Shown here one piece after another: positions 37,198 through 49,585 of a stretch of DNA of 64,000 bases; the stretch's first letter is position 1, and each line of letters starts with the position of its first letter. Location: NCBI GenBank assembly GCA_947650365.1, contig OX393557.1:32739099-32803098 (forward strand), written 5' to 3'. A model generated the notes under the pieces. It was not told where the DNA came from and searched no databases. It saw only the letters and a program-made list of their open reading frames with translations. This DNA comes from Chamaelirium japonicum (lineage: Eukaryota > Streptophyta > Magnoliopsida > Liliales > Melanthiaceae). The position numbers and the translations under genes were made by a program.

Positions 37198-39962
37198 TTT
37201 TTTTTTTTTTTGAGAATCCCTCTCAGTGAGATGAGGGGGGGTTCGGCCTAGACCCCTACCGGTTTATTAAAATTAAAAGAAAGTACAGAGAATGCCTGAG
37301 AGGCACCGACACCCAAGGTGTACCCACTCCCAACACGGGCTACCAAAATAACCCTGCACAACAAGCAAGAAAAAACAAAAACCGTAAATCCTACGGCTTA
37401 GCAGCCCTTGATCTTTCCAAATCACGAAACTGTGCAAGTATCCGTCCCGTGTCTTTCCCCTTGATGGAGAGGCCGGCAGCCGAAGCTAACTCAAGGATGG
37501 TTCTGTCCTCCAGCATGTTGAGGGGTAGGCTCAGATCCTCTCCATCAAGTTTAGACAATTGATCATGAAGATCCTGCATGAGGGGGATCCTAGGCAGTGG
37601 TGATCGGCGGTGCATGACGGATTCAAGAGCTCGAGATTTGGCTCGAAGCGAAGCCTTGGCTTCAATCGTTTCCGACCCTCGATTAGCTAGCCTAGGACTG
37701 CGGCGAGCGAGTCCCCCCTCCTCTAAGCCTCCAACTTGGGAAACCCCATCATCCGGGGGTGGGGCCACTGCAGGAATCGAAAACCCATGGACCTCCAAAC
37801 CGTTGCTGACTCCCAAGTTGTCTTCGCTGGTCTGCTGCTGCTCCTCGGCAACTAAACTTTCCACTACTAGCTCCAAGGTCGCATCCACAGCCTCCGAGAC
37901 CCCCAAATCCAAATGGCGCTCACGACTAACTACAGAAGCAGCCACCCGATTACCATCCAAGGGCTCCTTCAAACCAGTCTCCAGATGGTCATCCTCTGTT
38001 CCCCTGCTAACCTCTTCAACCTGAACCGCATTAGCTGATGTCCCTTCAACACTGACAGCATTAACCACTCCGGTCACTCGGGGTGAGCCCAACTCAAAAT
38101 GCCCCTCTTCTGGTTGCCCACTGTCGGCATCAGAATAACAAGTTTTATCAGCAATTGGCCCCATTGGGTCCCTCAAGGCCTCCCCTCCTCGAGGCTCGGT
38201 ACTATGCTCCACGGGGAGGTCATCCCCTGCTTTCTTACCCTCAACTTCAGTAAGAGTCTCCACATCCATCCCGCGTCCGAGAGATCCCTCACAAGGGGAA
38301 CTAGGCTCATTCTCAAGGACCGAGAACCGAGAGCCCGAGACTTGCAACCCTATCTTGTTGGTAGCTATCCTGTACTTAGTCTTGTGCCCACCACCTGCAT
38401 CAATGGAGGAGACCAAATTAACCTCTGCCTCCCGGATCACTGGCGCTGCTCCACTAACGGGGGCCTTGGAAACTCCAGCTCCTCGATTCGCGCAATTTGC
38501 CCCCCTATCAGGAGGAGCACTCGCTGGATGTGGCTTACTGAAATTGCCAGACACAACTCCCACAGGCCTCCAACCCCTCTCACCATCCTTGACACCCATC
38601 TTCCGGCTGGGTCCCCGATAGGAATTAGGAGCAGTCCTATTAATCGGAATTTTCTGTGCATTGCCACCACAAGCCGAGGTAGCATGCCCGAAAATCCTGC
38701 ACTTCGCACAACTAGTCGGCTTCCACTCGTATATAACTTTCTGCATAAAGAGGACTTCCTCGTTTTCACCACGGCCCGGTACAACATTGGGCAATTCGTC
38801 GCCAAATTTGATCTCGACACAACATCTAGTATAGTTCCGTCGAGCACCTTGGGCCGTCTGACGATCTCTCGTGAGGGGAACTCCAATCAAGCTAGTCAAA
38901 CGGCTAATTCCTTCCTTGGACCACCAATCGATCGGTAGATCCGGCAATCTAATCCATATGGGAATTTTATCAAGCGGATCGCGATCATATTTTATATCCT
39001 TGTGCCACCTCTTCAAGACCACAAGTCGGCCCTCAAAGTACCAAGGGCCCTCTTCTAGCACTCTGGTGCTATCACTAGCCACCAAAAATTTGAATAAAAA
39101 AAGGCCATTCTCCCTCGAAAATATTTCCAACCCGCCCACCGGTTTCCATAGTTTATGCATCACTTCTTGGAACTTCGGAAAGAAGGGTCTTCGCCCCACA
39201 ACATAGCCCACCAGTGTATGCTCCCAACCCCTCAAATTAGCTTCAATCTCACTTGAAGGCAAGATAGCATATTTAACTCCATTGCGCACTTCTGGCTCGA
39301 CGAAGTGTAGTCGAAGATCCTCCGCCTCCAAGGATGATCCTCCACAAATGGCACTCCACGATTGCCGAAAGATGGGTACAGCCTTGCAAGTTTCTGCTGC
39401 ACCTTGATCTTTCTCTGAGGAAGGCCCCAAACCTGATTCAGAAATATCAGCAAACATTTGATGTGCGCCAGACTCACCTACATCAACAACTGTAGCATCT
39501 CCGCCTTGTTCGTCCCCCAAGGCTATAGAACCCCCCAAGATTGATTTAAGACTATGCGGAGAAAAAATTAGGGGAGGAAAATCCCCAAAATTTTCTAGAT
39601 CTACGGACGGATCTAATCTAGCACTCATCGGGTCCCCGTTAGCCCTCGGCCCCTTGTCTCGAGAGGTGCTGCCACCACCATCCAAGATCTTGTACCCAAC
39701 GCCAAGATGACGACTAGAAGCCACGGCCCCCGGATCTCTTAAGCCTCCAGAAGCTCCAGCTTGCTCCGCCGAGATACTCCCATGGGAGGAACCTCCCATG
39801 GGAGAGGATCCGGCCTCCAACCTCGGTCCTTACTCCTGCTCGGCGCAAAGACTCCGCTCGCTTGAGGAGTGCCGCTCCGCTCCACTCGTCCGCTCGTCCG
39901 TGCCGCTCCGCCACTCGCCCGCTCGTCCGTGCCGCTCCGCTCCACTCGTCCGCTCACTCTTC
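37198..39962 (-). mobile_element. ORF1-only LINE with poly(A) tail and 15-bp target duplication
   Basis: A perfect 15-bp direct repeat CATATGAACAGAGTT (37183-37197 and 39963-39977) brackets the element. On the minus strand it has a 142-bp 5' leader with three copies of a 29-31-bp unit containing GCCGCTCCG (plus strand, 39871-39960), one intact 809-codon ORF1, a 178-bp 3' UTR and a terminal A-run (37212-37198). No endonuclease or reverse transcriptase ORF2 exists between ORF1 and the tail. Insertion hallmarks are intact, so the ORF2-less form itself appears to have been copied in. Confidence 0.92.
37391..39820 (-). CDS. LINE ORF1 protein (DUF4283 and CCHC zinc knuckle), 809 aa
   Basis: The frame is uninterrupted. 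Residues about 150-340 form a DUF4283-type nucleic-acid-binding domain (WSAICGG, PWYFEGRLVVLKRWHKD, IPIWIRLPDLPIDWWSKEGI, GVPL), followed by a zinc knuckle CAKCRIFGHATSAC at 371-384. The N-terminal 140 residues and C-terminal 400 are low-complexity, acidic and Gly/Ser/Glu-rich. Proteins of this kind bind LINE RNA in the ribonucleoprotein particle. The start Met is 142 bp inside the 5' end of the element. An intact frame without ORF2 is unusual; the usual alternative, an internal deletion of ORF2 in one copy, cannot be excluded. Confidence 0.9.
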   Translation of the reverse strand: MEAGSSPMGGSSHGSISAEQAGASGGLRDPGAVASSRHLGVGYKILDGGGSTSRDKGPRANGDPMSARLDPSVDLENFGDFPPLIFSPHSLKSILGGSIALGDEQGGDATVVDVGESGAHQMFADISESGLGPSSEKDQGAAETCKAVPIFRQSWSAICGGSSLEAEDLRLHFVEPEVRNGVKYAILPSSEIEANLRGWEHTLVGYVVGRRPFFPKFQEVMHKLWKPVGGLEIFSRENGLFLFKFLVASDSTRVLEEGPWYFEGRLVVLKRWHKDIKYDRDPLDKIPIWIRLPDLPIDWWSKEGISRLTSLIGVPLTRDRQTAQGARRNYTRCCVEIKFGDELPNVVPGRGENEEVLFMQKVIYEWKPTSCAKCRIFGHATSACGGNAQKIPINRTAPNSYRGPSRKMGVKDGERGWRPVGVVSGNFSKPHPASAPPDRGANCANRGAGVSKAPVSGAAPVIREAEVNLVSSIDAGGGHKTKYRIATNKIGLQVSGSRFSVLENEPSSPCEGSLGRGMDVETLTEVEGKKAGDDLPVEHSTEPRGGEALRDPMGPIADKTCYSDADSGQPEEGHFELGSPRVTGVVNAVSVEGTSANAVQVEEVSRGTEDDHLETGLKEPLDGNRVAASVVSRERHLDLGVSEAVDATLELVVESLVAEEQQQTSEDNLGVSNGLEVHGFSIPAVAPPPDDGVSQVGGLEEGGLARRSPRLANRGSETIEAKASLRAKSRALESVMHRRSPLPRIPLMQDLHDQLSKLDGEDLSLPLNMLEDRTILELASAAGLSIKGKDTGRILAQFRDLERSRAAKP

Positions 39963-39977
39963 CATATGAACAGAGTT

Positions 39978-40450
39978 ATTAATGCATGAATTTTTCACAT
40001 TTGTAGGTCTTTAACCTTTTAATATTCTTTTTTCTTTTCTTTTTTTTCTTTTTGGTTCTTTTTCCGTAAATTCTTGAGTTTCTTGACAAATTATTCATGA
40101 TCGATGAGCCTGTATAAATGACATGTTTTGAGATCTAGCTAGACAGGCACCTCAATTCAGCCAGATGGCAAACGAAACCGGTAGGTCAACATGTTAATCA
40201 TCACTAACATCTCGATTCGGTCGTTCTTTTAAAAAAACAAGAATCTCAAATAATTACTGCAAAAATAAAGATCAATTTTTCCTTTATGTGCATTTTATTC
40301 TAATACCTGAAAGTTCATAGAAGTACAATATCAATACTATATCCCCTACATAAGGGTACAAATTTTCTGAGACAAGTCTAATGTCAATATGCTTGCCAGG
40401 ATTTCCTTCAGTGTGCTTCTCAGTCTTCTTTAGTTGGTTATAGTAGCATC
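39978..40450 (-). other. 3' UTR of the HNH gene and flank
   Basis: Downstream of the HNH stop codon the minus strand contains AGAATAAAATG; the AATAAA (40299-40294) is a plausible polyadenylation signal about 150 bp after the stop. The rest is AT-rich and featureless. Confidence 0.6.
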
Positions 40451-43400
40451 CTAAGAGGTTTCTTTGTACGGCAGCTCGCAAGCAACCAAGGGGCTCTTCG
40501 GCTTCACCCTGCCGAGCATTTCAGCGACGGTTCTGCAACGGCATTGGTTCCCTGGACGGATTACATCCCCGTAAACAGCCATCTCGATTACATCGAGCTC
40601 CTTGTCTGCAGGATGAATATTCATTGATTTACGCTAAGTTAGTCGGTGTCAAACAATATGATAAGATCTTAAGTGGAAAGGTAATGTCAGATATCTGTAT
40701 TAATAACGGCAAGAAAATACGATTAAGGCCACTAATTACAGTCAGATGAAGGCACCCACACTAATGACCATCGGCCTGGTAACAACTCGGTCCAAAAGTC
40801 GGTTGGCTCCATCAAAAAACTTGGTTTACTCGCTTATGTGACGTTTTAATCGATCAATTATAGATGTGAATACACAAATTCCGATGTTACATAGATATCA
40901 ATAATATTCAATTTATACCACATACTTGTATCTAATTAATATTAGTGACATAGTATATGTACCTATTTTTTAAGTCACGACTCGGTCAAGATTTGACCGA
41001 GTTTCAAGTATACTCTACTCTGTACGTTTTCGAGTTGAGCCGAGTCAACTTTGCAGGTTTTAAAATAATGCTCATGGCCATCACTTTTAAGCAAGGACCC
41101 TTTTTCAAATGCAATCCCAATAAGAATGCAGTACATTGTCTTGCTATTCTATGTGTCTTGCTATTCTATGTCTTGCTTTAAATAAATTTAATCCATGCCC
41201 TCAAAAATGCCTCTTTGAAGCCACGCATGTCCCTAGCCCATCAAGTACCATTACATTGCGTGCTCATATTATGTATTCTGGACTGTGTTACCAGGTCATG
41301 TGTGTAGAAAAATTTACCAAGTAGATATGTAACCTCGTGTCGAACTCTTTGGCCTCTATGGAGATCGTTCAAAAATCGTTTAATATATGTCCTTGAACAA
41401 AAATTTGGAATGTTGTGTGGTTAGGATACCACCGGCCCACTTCTACCCGACTCGGCTCGTCCCGATGTTACACGGGTATACTCGCGTAGGAGGACAACCC
41501 ATCTGATGGGGCTATGGCTTGGAGATGCATGAGATATGATGGGCCAGCTCTACTGGGCCCCGATTGACTATGCATTTATTTATTAGGTTTATTTATGTAT
41601 TTTCGGGTTAATTAATGGATAAAATTCCATGTGTGAACCCGTGTTATGAGGGTATTTTGGTCTTTTTCTAGAGCTTTTGATCATTAGGGTTTGGCTAGAC
41701 TCTTTATAAACTCTTTCAAATAGTCATCTCTTTTTATCGAATGAATGAAGAAAATTTTGTGAGCAAAAGTTGTCATCTTTGAGGGGAGAGATAACGGACT
41801 TCGGCCAAGATCTTTGTTACTTGTGTGTTTGTTTATGATTCTCGACAATGACGAAGAAGCCGACGACAATGTAACCCGCAAGCCTCCGAATCACCTGTGT
41901 CATCCGCCAGTTCCACCTACACAACCCACCGGCTTCACCTGCACCTTCCGTCCGTCAGGTCCACCCACGCCGTTCCGCAGCTATTGACCCTGCCTGGCCC
42001 GTCTGCTTGTCGTCAGCCAGGCCCATGAACAGTCGGCCCTGCCCGTGTGACGTTGGCGCTGCCCGACCCTTCCAGCGAGTCGTTGACCCTTCTCGGCCCA
42101 TGAAGCCCATCGACACATGTCAAGCCACAGTCAGCCCCTCCCGGGCTCGTGTGGTCCTCTCCGCACAGATCTTCGACAGCTTTGGTGTGTTCTTGGTTTT
42201 TGAAAAGCTTCGTGGCATCCCGGATCGTCTTTGGAATTCTGTAACATCGTCCACAAATGATGTTTGATCTTTTGGATCTCATTATTTGCAACCTAAGCCT
42301 CCTTTGAAAACCTATTGCCATATATGTAAATTTTCCTGATAATATATATGATCACTGCTAGGTTTTGTTTAGAACCCAAAACATTGCATGAACCTGCGAC
42401 TATTGATTATTCTGATTTGAGCCCAATTAATTGGTTAAACCCCTCTTTAGGATATTAGACCAAATCTTGACTGTCAAACTGCCCTGGCCCCCGAGAGTTC
42501 TTAACTCTCCAACAATCGAGCCTCTTCAGCCTTCTCGAAGGCCCAACTTCACTGCATGCAATCGTCTTTTCCATCATATGGGCTACCTCTTGTTTTCTTA
42601 TCGCACTGAGAATTATTATTGAACTTTATTTTAATATTATTAAATTGATAATCTTATTAATCTCCTGAAATCACCATTTGCATGAGTGAGCCACATCATT
42701 TTTTGTATCATAGCTTTAGGTTGTGTTTGGGGAGTCTGCATCTGTCTGCTTGATCATAAACCCGCATTAATAGCCTATGGTTGTATTGAGATAGCAAAGC
42801 TTGGCATGTCCCTAAAGGTTGCCAAGGCTTTAGCCAAGTTGAGTGAGAGGGTCTCTAGCTTGGAGTCAAAGACTGATATGGATCGTGAATTGAGGATTGG
42901 CACTAGGGTACCGCCTCAACAACAGTCGAAGACATGCTCCATCCTAAGGGTCCTCTAGGACTTGTGTCAGAAAGTCGACAACTTAGGACCTTGTCGTGAA
43001 TAGAGGGGTAACGCATCGACACAAGAGCTTCCTTATCCCGAGCTCGCTCGAGTGTGATGCTTATTGAGATGGCACTCCTGGAAACCTATGATCCATGTAG
43101 TGAAAAAAAACTGATCAATCTAGGTGAGCAAGGGTCCCAGGATATCCCATTGAGGGGCAAAGGTAAAGTTCTTCGGACTCTTTGCCGACAACCCCTATTA
43201 CCTCATGAGTTTTTCGCTAAGGCGTCCCCTGCCCCACCACCTGAGACTTCCCCTAGGTTGACCATATTGGAGATTTACCGTCTATTTCTACTTTCTAAAA
43301 CCCGCCTACGTTACCGAATCCCTCCAGAGAGTTATGCCCCTGCAGTTACCCAAATCCCTAGCGACCAAAATTTGTTGACGAGAAATGCATTTGCATCCTT

Positions 43401-46400
43401 TGGCAGTATTGAGGGGATGTGGGGAATCATATAGCTCGGTACGTGCTGATAAATATGTCGCCCAAGCCTTGTTGGAGCAACGAGGGCTCAAAACAGATCC
43501 CTTTTATGAGCGTTACCAGAGTGGGCGGGTTGCGGTGGACATTGTTCTAGAGGTTATGCGTCGTTTCTTGGTATGTCTAGCCATGGGGACTAATAAGGAG
43601 TGTGTATGGTGCAATGACTTACAGATGAACTATAGTCATGGTTTATTAGGGCAGCCATAAAATTATGACAACCATACTTTGCATAATGGTCGCACTAATA
43701 AGTACAAGTTTGTCAAGAAATGATGCACCTATTTGTTAAAATCCCAAAAGAATGTGCATTTATCTCACCCAGCATTTAAGTAGTACAAGGTAGATATGCA
43801 AGAGCAGATACAACAAAGAATAGAGAGGGAATCCCAAGTTAGAAAGTTGAGTCATTGTGATTCTAATCCTCTTGAGTCTATGTTAGCATTGCATAATCAT
43901 GCATTGCATCATCGAGTCTCTAGGCCTGCATATGCATTTGCACAACACGTTCATGATTTGTATCAGAAGATAAACAAGAAATCTGATTCTAATAATAATA
44001 AATATAAAGCTCTGGTTGATGCACATCGACGTCATAAGGAATTCAAAGGTGACTATGTTATGAATTGAATTAGACCTGAGAGATTCCCATCAGAACCTTG
44101 AAGAAACTATAAGCCCGCAATGTTGGACCCTTCAGAGTTCTGAAAAAGGTAGGACCAAATGTGCATGTTGTGAAATTACCTGAGCGTTATGGGATCAGTC
44201 TGACTTTCAATGTTTGGGGCTTAGTACCCTACGGAGGTCCAGCGGTGATCCCTGAGGACCCATTTCTTGACCATGCCCTTGAACCAGAGCCTACCAGTGA
44301 CCCTATACCTTTAGCTTTACCACCACTCTAGTTGAAACATGCCCGGAGACTGATCAGATCCTTGTTGAGCAAGTAGTTTCTACCCGCAGTGGAGACTGAT
44401 CAGATCCTTGTTGAGCAAGTAGTTTCTACCCGCAATGGAGGTTATCAAAGGTTTTTGGTGTGATGGACAAGGTGCCCAGGTTCAGACGCGACGTGGATCT
44501 CGATGGAGGAGCTACAACGCCTGAGAAAAGACTGATCATATATAAGCACGCATTGTTGTTATGTTTTAAAGAGGAAACACCTAAATCATAAAAAATAACC
44601 TGGTTTGCAATGCAATTTTTGATGCTCCAATGGTTATCAAAATGATACGAATTCAAAGGTTTTGTAATTTCATAGGACTTCACAAATAGGCCTTGATCAA
44701 AAAAGGACGAAAGGTGCAAGTCACTCGGACTATCCTTTTGTACTCATTTTGGTCCAATGTGACTGCGTATGGCATTGCAAGGTTTTTCTTTAACTTTCAA
44801 AAAATTAAAATAACATGTGTGACTGGATGCAGGAGCAAATTAGAGGCCAACTAGGCTTCCAATCATTGTTTTAAATAATAATTTTGAACTCATCTAAGGG
44901 TCTAGTTGACTGTTTTTTAAATTTTTAGTTGTTGTGGGTTTTTAGTTTAATACTTGAGATTTTTCTAATTTTTCAGAATGTTTCCAGCGTCTTAGTATAT
45001 GGGCGAAATTTTGGGTCAAGTTTTGGGTACCATTAGTTTTAGAGGAATTCTGAATAAAAAAGGAAAGAATTGTGTAAAGAAAATCACAATTAAATCGATT
45101 AGATGGACAAGTGTAAATTTGGACTAATAAAGAGCCAGCTATTAGGAGAGCACACAGGAAAAGATTCGTGTGGCCATCTCTCCCAGTTTGGATCCCACTC
45201 GTCCGAGAGGCCATAGGAATTCTCTCCCATAGACCACTTTCTCATGCTGCCACATATTCTCTCCTATCTTATGTCTTGTATCCTATTTTTGGTCTCCACA
45301 TCTCATGGTATGTAGTCCTTCTCAACCACTTATCTTTTATTTTTTCTTTCTCTTTCAGAAAAGATAATACATGTATGGGAAGGAAACTATGAGTTTGTTA
45401 TTTCTTCTTATGTAAGTTCCAAGTTTAACTTGCAGGATTATGAGTATTGATGGACGGTGGATTCTTATAAAAAGAAGGGTATTGCAACAAAACAAATCAT
45501 GCAATGAATCAATTATAATTTTTTTTCGGCTCTTTGTTTGCTGTATTATATAGAAACTACAGCCATTAGATGGAAAATCTCTTTTCCTACTTCTATTGAT
45601 CTCTCAGCTTCTGATTCAATTCTTCGCAAACGATTGTTGTTCACTTGTTCTGCAATCTGCAACGATTGTACTTGATTTTAGCAAATTAGTACATTTTGCC
45701 AACATTACAACTGTATAGGTGTGCAAGGTTCAAAAACTCGGATGGGGATCCATATCGGCTGGCCAAAAACACGTACAACTCGGTATCGGCCAATACAACT
45801 CAAGTGAGACAAGATAAGTGTGTGATAGACTGATAGTAAACACTAGGGAAAGTTAGTAGAGGCAAGAAGGTGTCAGGCTGCCAGCTAGCTTAGTTGGTAA
45901 AATAGCTTGGTGGTTGTATAAGAGACCTCAGACTTGGGATCAAACCTTCAAGTGAGAGGCTGAGGGGATACAAAAAACAAAGTTTGAAGAGGCAAGACGA
46001 GGTGGAACAACGGACCAAGATGCTTGGCAAGAGGCACACCTAGATTAGTTCAAGGCGGTCCTGGAAAATTGACTAGGCATGGCTTGGCAAAGTAGATGCC
46101 ATGGTAGAAACAGCAAGAAGCAAGCTTGTACGCATTTCAGGTCTTGAGCACAATGCCCACACAGTGATGGCATGTCTATATTACTGGAAGCTTAGGGAAA
46201 AGTATAAATGATAAACAAAGCATATGGCCTAGATTGCCAATTACATGGATCTAAAGATCAAGTCAAGTTCTCAAAAAGCATCGAGAACATGGAGCACATG
46301 CACATTAAAAAAAAGCTCAAATATGGTGTCATTGTGTACTTTTAAGTCATTCACCTTTAGAATGATAATGTTATAGTGCATTCATGCACCTTGTCTATGT

Positions 46401-49400
46401 CTTCGTGTTGTGGTGAAGGTATGGCAAACAGGAGGACTTGCAATATTAAGACTTACAAGGATCTATTAGAGAAGATCAAAGTGTGATTTTTGTCTAATAA
46501 CACGTCATGAATTTTAGATTTAGGTTTGGTGTGATGTTAGATCAAGTGGTGTGTAGAAAACATTTTTCCAACTGTGGTGATAGAAATATCCTAATTTCTT
46601 CATATATTTGATTATGGAAAGTAATGGATGTGCTAGGATTGTATTTTAGTGTCACAGAGCTAGGTTTCTCTACCATTCTTATGACTCTCCCCTCTAAATC
46701 AAAAAGGGCCGCTTCAACAATATCCAAACAATGGTTTAAGATCTCTAGAGGAAAACCAAAGAAAGTTTCGAGAGAATTAATGTGTTTATAGATCAACACG
46801 ACTATCAATTGCAGAGATCGCGACATATTGTAGGAGAAGATTTGCAATAAAGCTCGAGAATGACGACTCAGTGATTGACACGGTGTCACAAGCAAATCCG
46901 GCGACTGAAATTCATCCAATAGATGTTATCAATAAGGATTGGATGGAAGATGATCATAAAATATCTTCCAATCTACATTGAGCCTACCACCGATATAACA
47001 TCTAATACAGATCTGGCAGAACAAGTGAGTGCACCGACTATCTTCTCAATCTGCTCGGAGATCTAGGGTTCCCACAATTTTGAAGGTAGTGTTTGAACAA
47101 TTGATCCAAATGAGAAGAATCCAAGATCTAAATCTAGTCAATGTTAGTCTTTCTTTATACTTGACAATCTAGATCAATTGCCATCAAGATCCATCTAAAG
47201 ATCCAACCTTGAAAAAGGACAATAAAACCCATTTGATTTGGTCTCATAGGCGAGATCTGCACAGTTGAAACATCTAATGTATACTAGATCTAGCTTAATT
47301 TAAATTGTAGATGTGCCGTATGCTTTGTCCTATATGTCAACTTTCTTGAATTTTTGGATTAACTCATATTGTCGAATTTCCTTTGTGTCCTAACTTTCTT
47401 GACATTTCAATGTAGATGTGTTAAAATTGTCCTTTAGTGTGATTTATGAGTTCCTATATAGGGGTTTGTAAGGAACCGAATTATATAATCATTCAAACTT
47501 TCTTTGTGTAGGAAAAGTGGTAATATAAATTATTCTAATATTAGAACTATAATTAGGAATTTAAGTGTTTCACCCTTTCCTTGAGTGCTACATAATGGCA
47601 GTCTATAAAAGGATAAAGAATTGAGTGATGTAAATAAGTTTTGAATGATGGATGAAAGTACGGCTTCTTCATTTTTATTTTTGCTTTTACTTTTAGATCG
47701 TCAACCCATTTTGCTTGTGGACTCGAGCCAACTCATTCATGGATTTGCCCACATACCTTTCTCCCTTCTTGTATCCCTTCCTTTTTTATTTGTCTTTCTC
47801 TATGAGATCAGATCCCTAGATCTAATTACATTAACATGCGCTAATTAGCCCGCCCAAGGAAAGCTCAAGAGTTTGAGGTACACATGCAGCATAACAGGGG
47901 GTATCAAAAATTCCACTATCAAAAGAAGAAATCCACTAGCAATATAGGGACATCGGATGATGAGTCCATGACGGCATGCTTTTTGTAGAAGGCCTTCATT
48001 AACATTGGGTTGAGCAAGAGCCACAATGCTATGGAATCAAATAGAGTTAAACATTAAAACATTCCACATTTGTGTTTATTTTAGCCCCACAGGTGATTTG
48101 AACTCCGTTTCATACCCATCCTCGGTGTTTACTTCAAATCAATCACCTAGAGGTCGACTCCGAGTCAAAATTACTCAAGACAATACCGCCATCCTAAAGG
48201 AAATCGCCCATGCTTCTACTTGACTGAGGTACTGAACCACCGGTGTATCGACACCTCTACGGGTACTGATTGTTCAATGGATTCTCCAAAATGTAGGCTA
48301 CTGAACATATAGAAAAGAATGGATGAATCCTATATACAGAATCTTAATGAACATAACATCGTTACTCTTTTCCTGCCACTAAATCATTAGACGACTAATA
48401 CATAAATAAGAAATGATAGGATCGCAATCATGGAACATATGGAATAGAACACATTGCAAATTAAAGTTTTACTCTCAATCTTTATTTTGCCGAAACTTTG
48501 GTTACTTATATTGACCAACAAATGCAACACGTGTACCTTATTTAAAAATTATACCTCGCACCATTGGCCGACAAAGTGCAGCAATTCTTCGAGATTACTA
48601 GAAATTATAGAAACACAGGTGAGACGAAACCTGGGCATGGAAAGAGAGGGGACGCAAAGGGCTCACCGGTGAACTTGATATCGCACGAGAAACCCTCCAA
48701 TTCCTTTCTATCCACCCACTCCTTATCCGATTTGAACCTGTTCACCCTCGTCTGAAGGATTTGGCAGTTCTCCGCCGTTGATTCCCCGCCTAAAACATGC
48801 ATTACCCACTACACATTACATAACATCGAAGTCTCAAAATCAATATACAGAACCCAGCTTCGATTAGAATGAAAGTAGCAATGGGATCCCGATTGGGAAA
48901 TGAAAAGAAACAATAACCCTGTTAGATACCCTCGCACCTCACAAAACCGGCTTGTAAGGGGAGGTCCACAGGGGGTATATTAAGCGGGTGATGGGTGCCT
49001 CCCTTACCGATGTGGGACTATCCGTTAATACTCCCCCTCACGCGGAGCACGCGTGGCAAGGATCCTCCCATGCGGAGCACGCATGGCAAGGCACGATCGG
49101 TGGGGAGCACCCGGAGCGGGAGCAGGAGACGGGCTAGCTCTGATACCATGTTAGATACCCTCGCACCTCACAAAACCGGCTTGTAAGGGGAGGTCCACAG
49201 GGGGTATATTAAGCGGGTGATGGGTGCCTCCCTTACCGATGTGGGACTATCCGTTAACAAACCCATTTGTCGATTGGAAGATATGGGGCGGTCCAATGGA
49301 CAAACCAGGGTGGATGCGATCGGAAAAGCAGATGATTCAAGATCAAGGAGATACCTTTGGAGAAGGGGATGATGTGGTCGTACTCGTAGCAGAGGCAGCC

Positions 49401-49585
49401 GTGGCAGTTCCAGAAGCGCTTGCAGACGACGTTGCCGGCGGGGTCCTTGCGCCACCGCTCCGGGTGGCGGCCCGGCACCACCTCCGCCTTCTGCCAGCAC
49501 AGCGCCTTCGCCCTGGTGTTGAAGAACCGCGGCCGGTCCCCCTCCTCGTGATCCACGCGGCGAGGATGCGGCGGCGGTGTAGAAC

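Noticed and set aside
46542-46919. A 125-codon minus-strand frame in HNH intron 2
   Set aside because: No domain recognised, no start or splice context, and it lies in transposon-rich intron. Could be an unrecognised element fragment.
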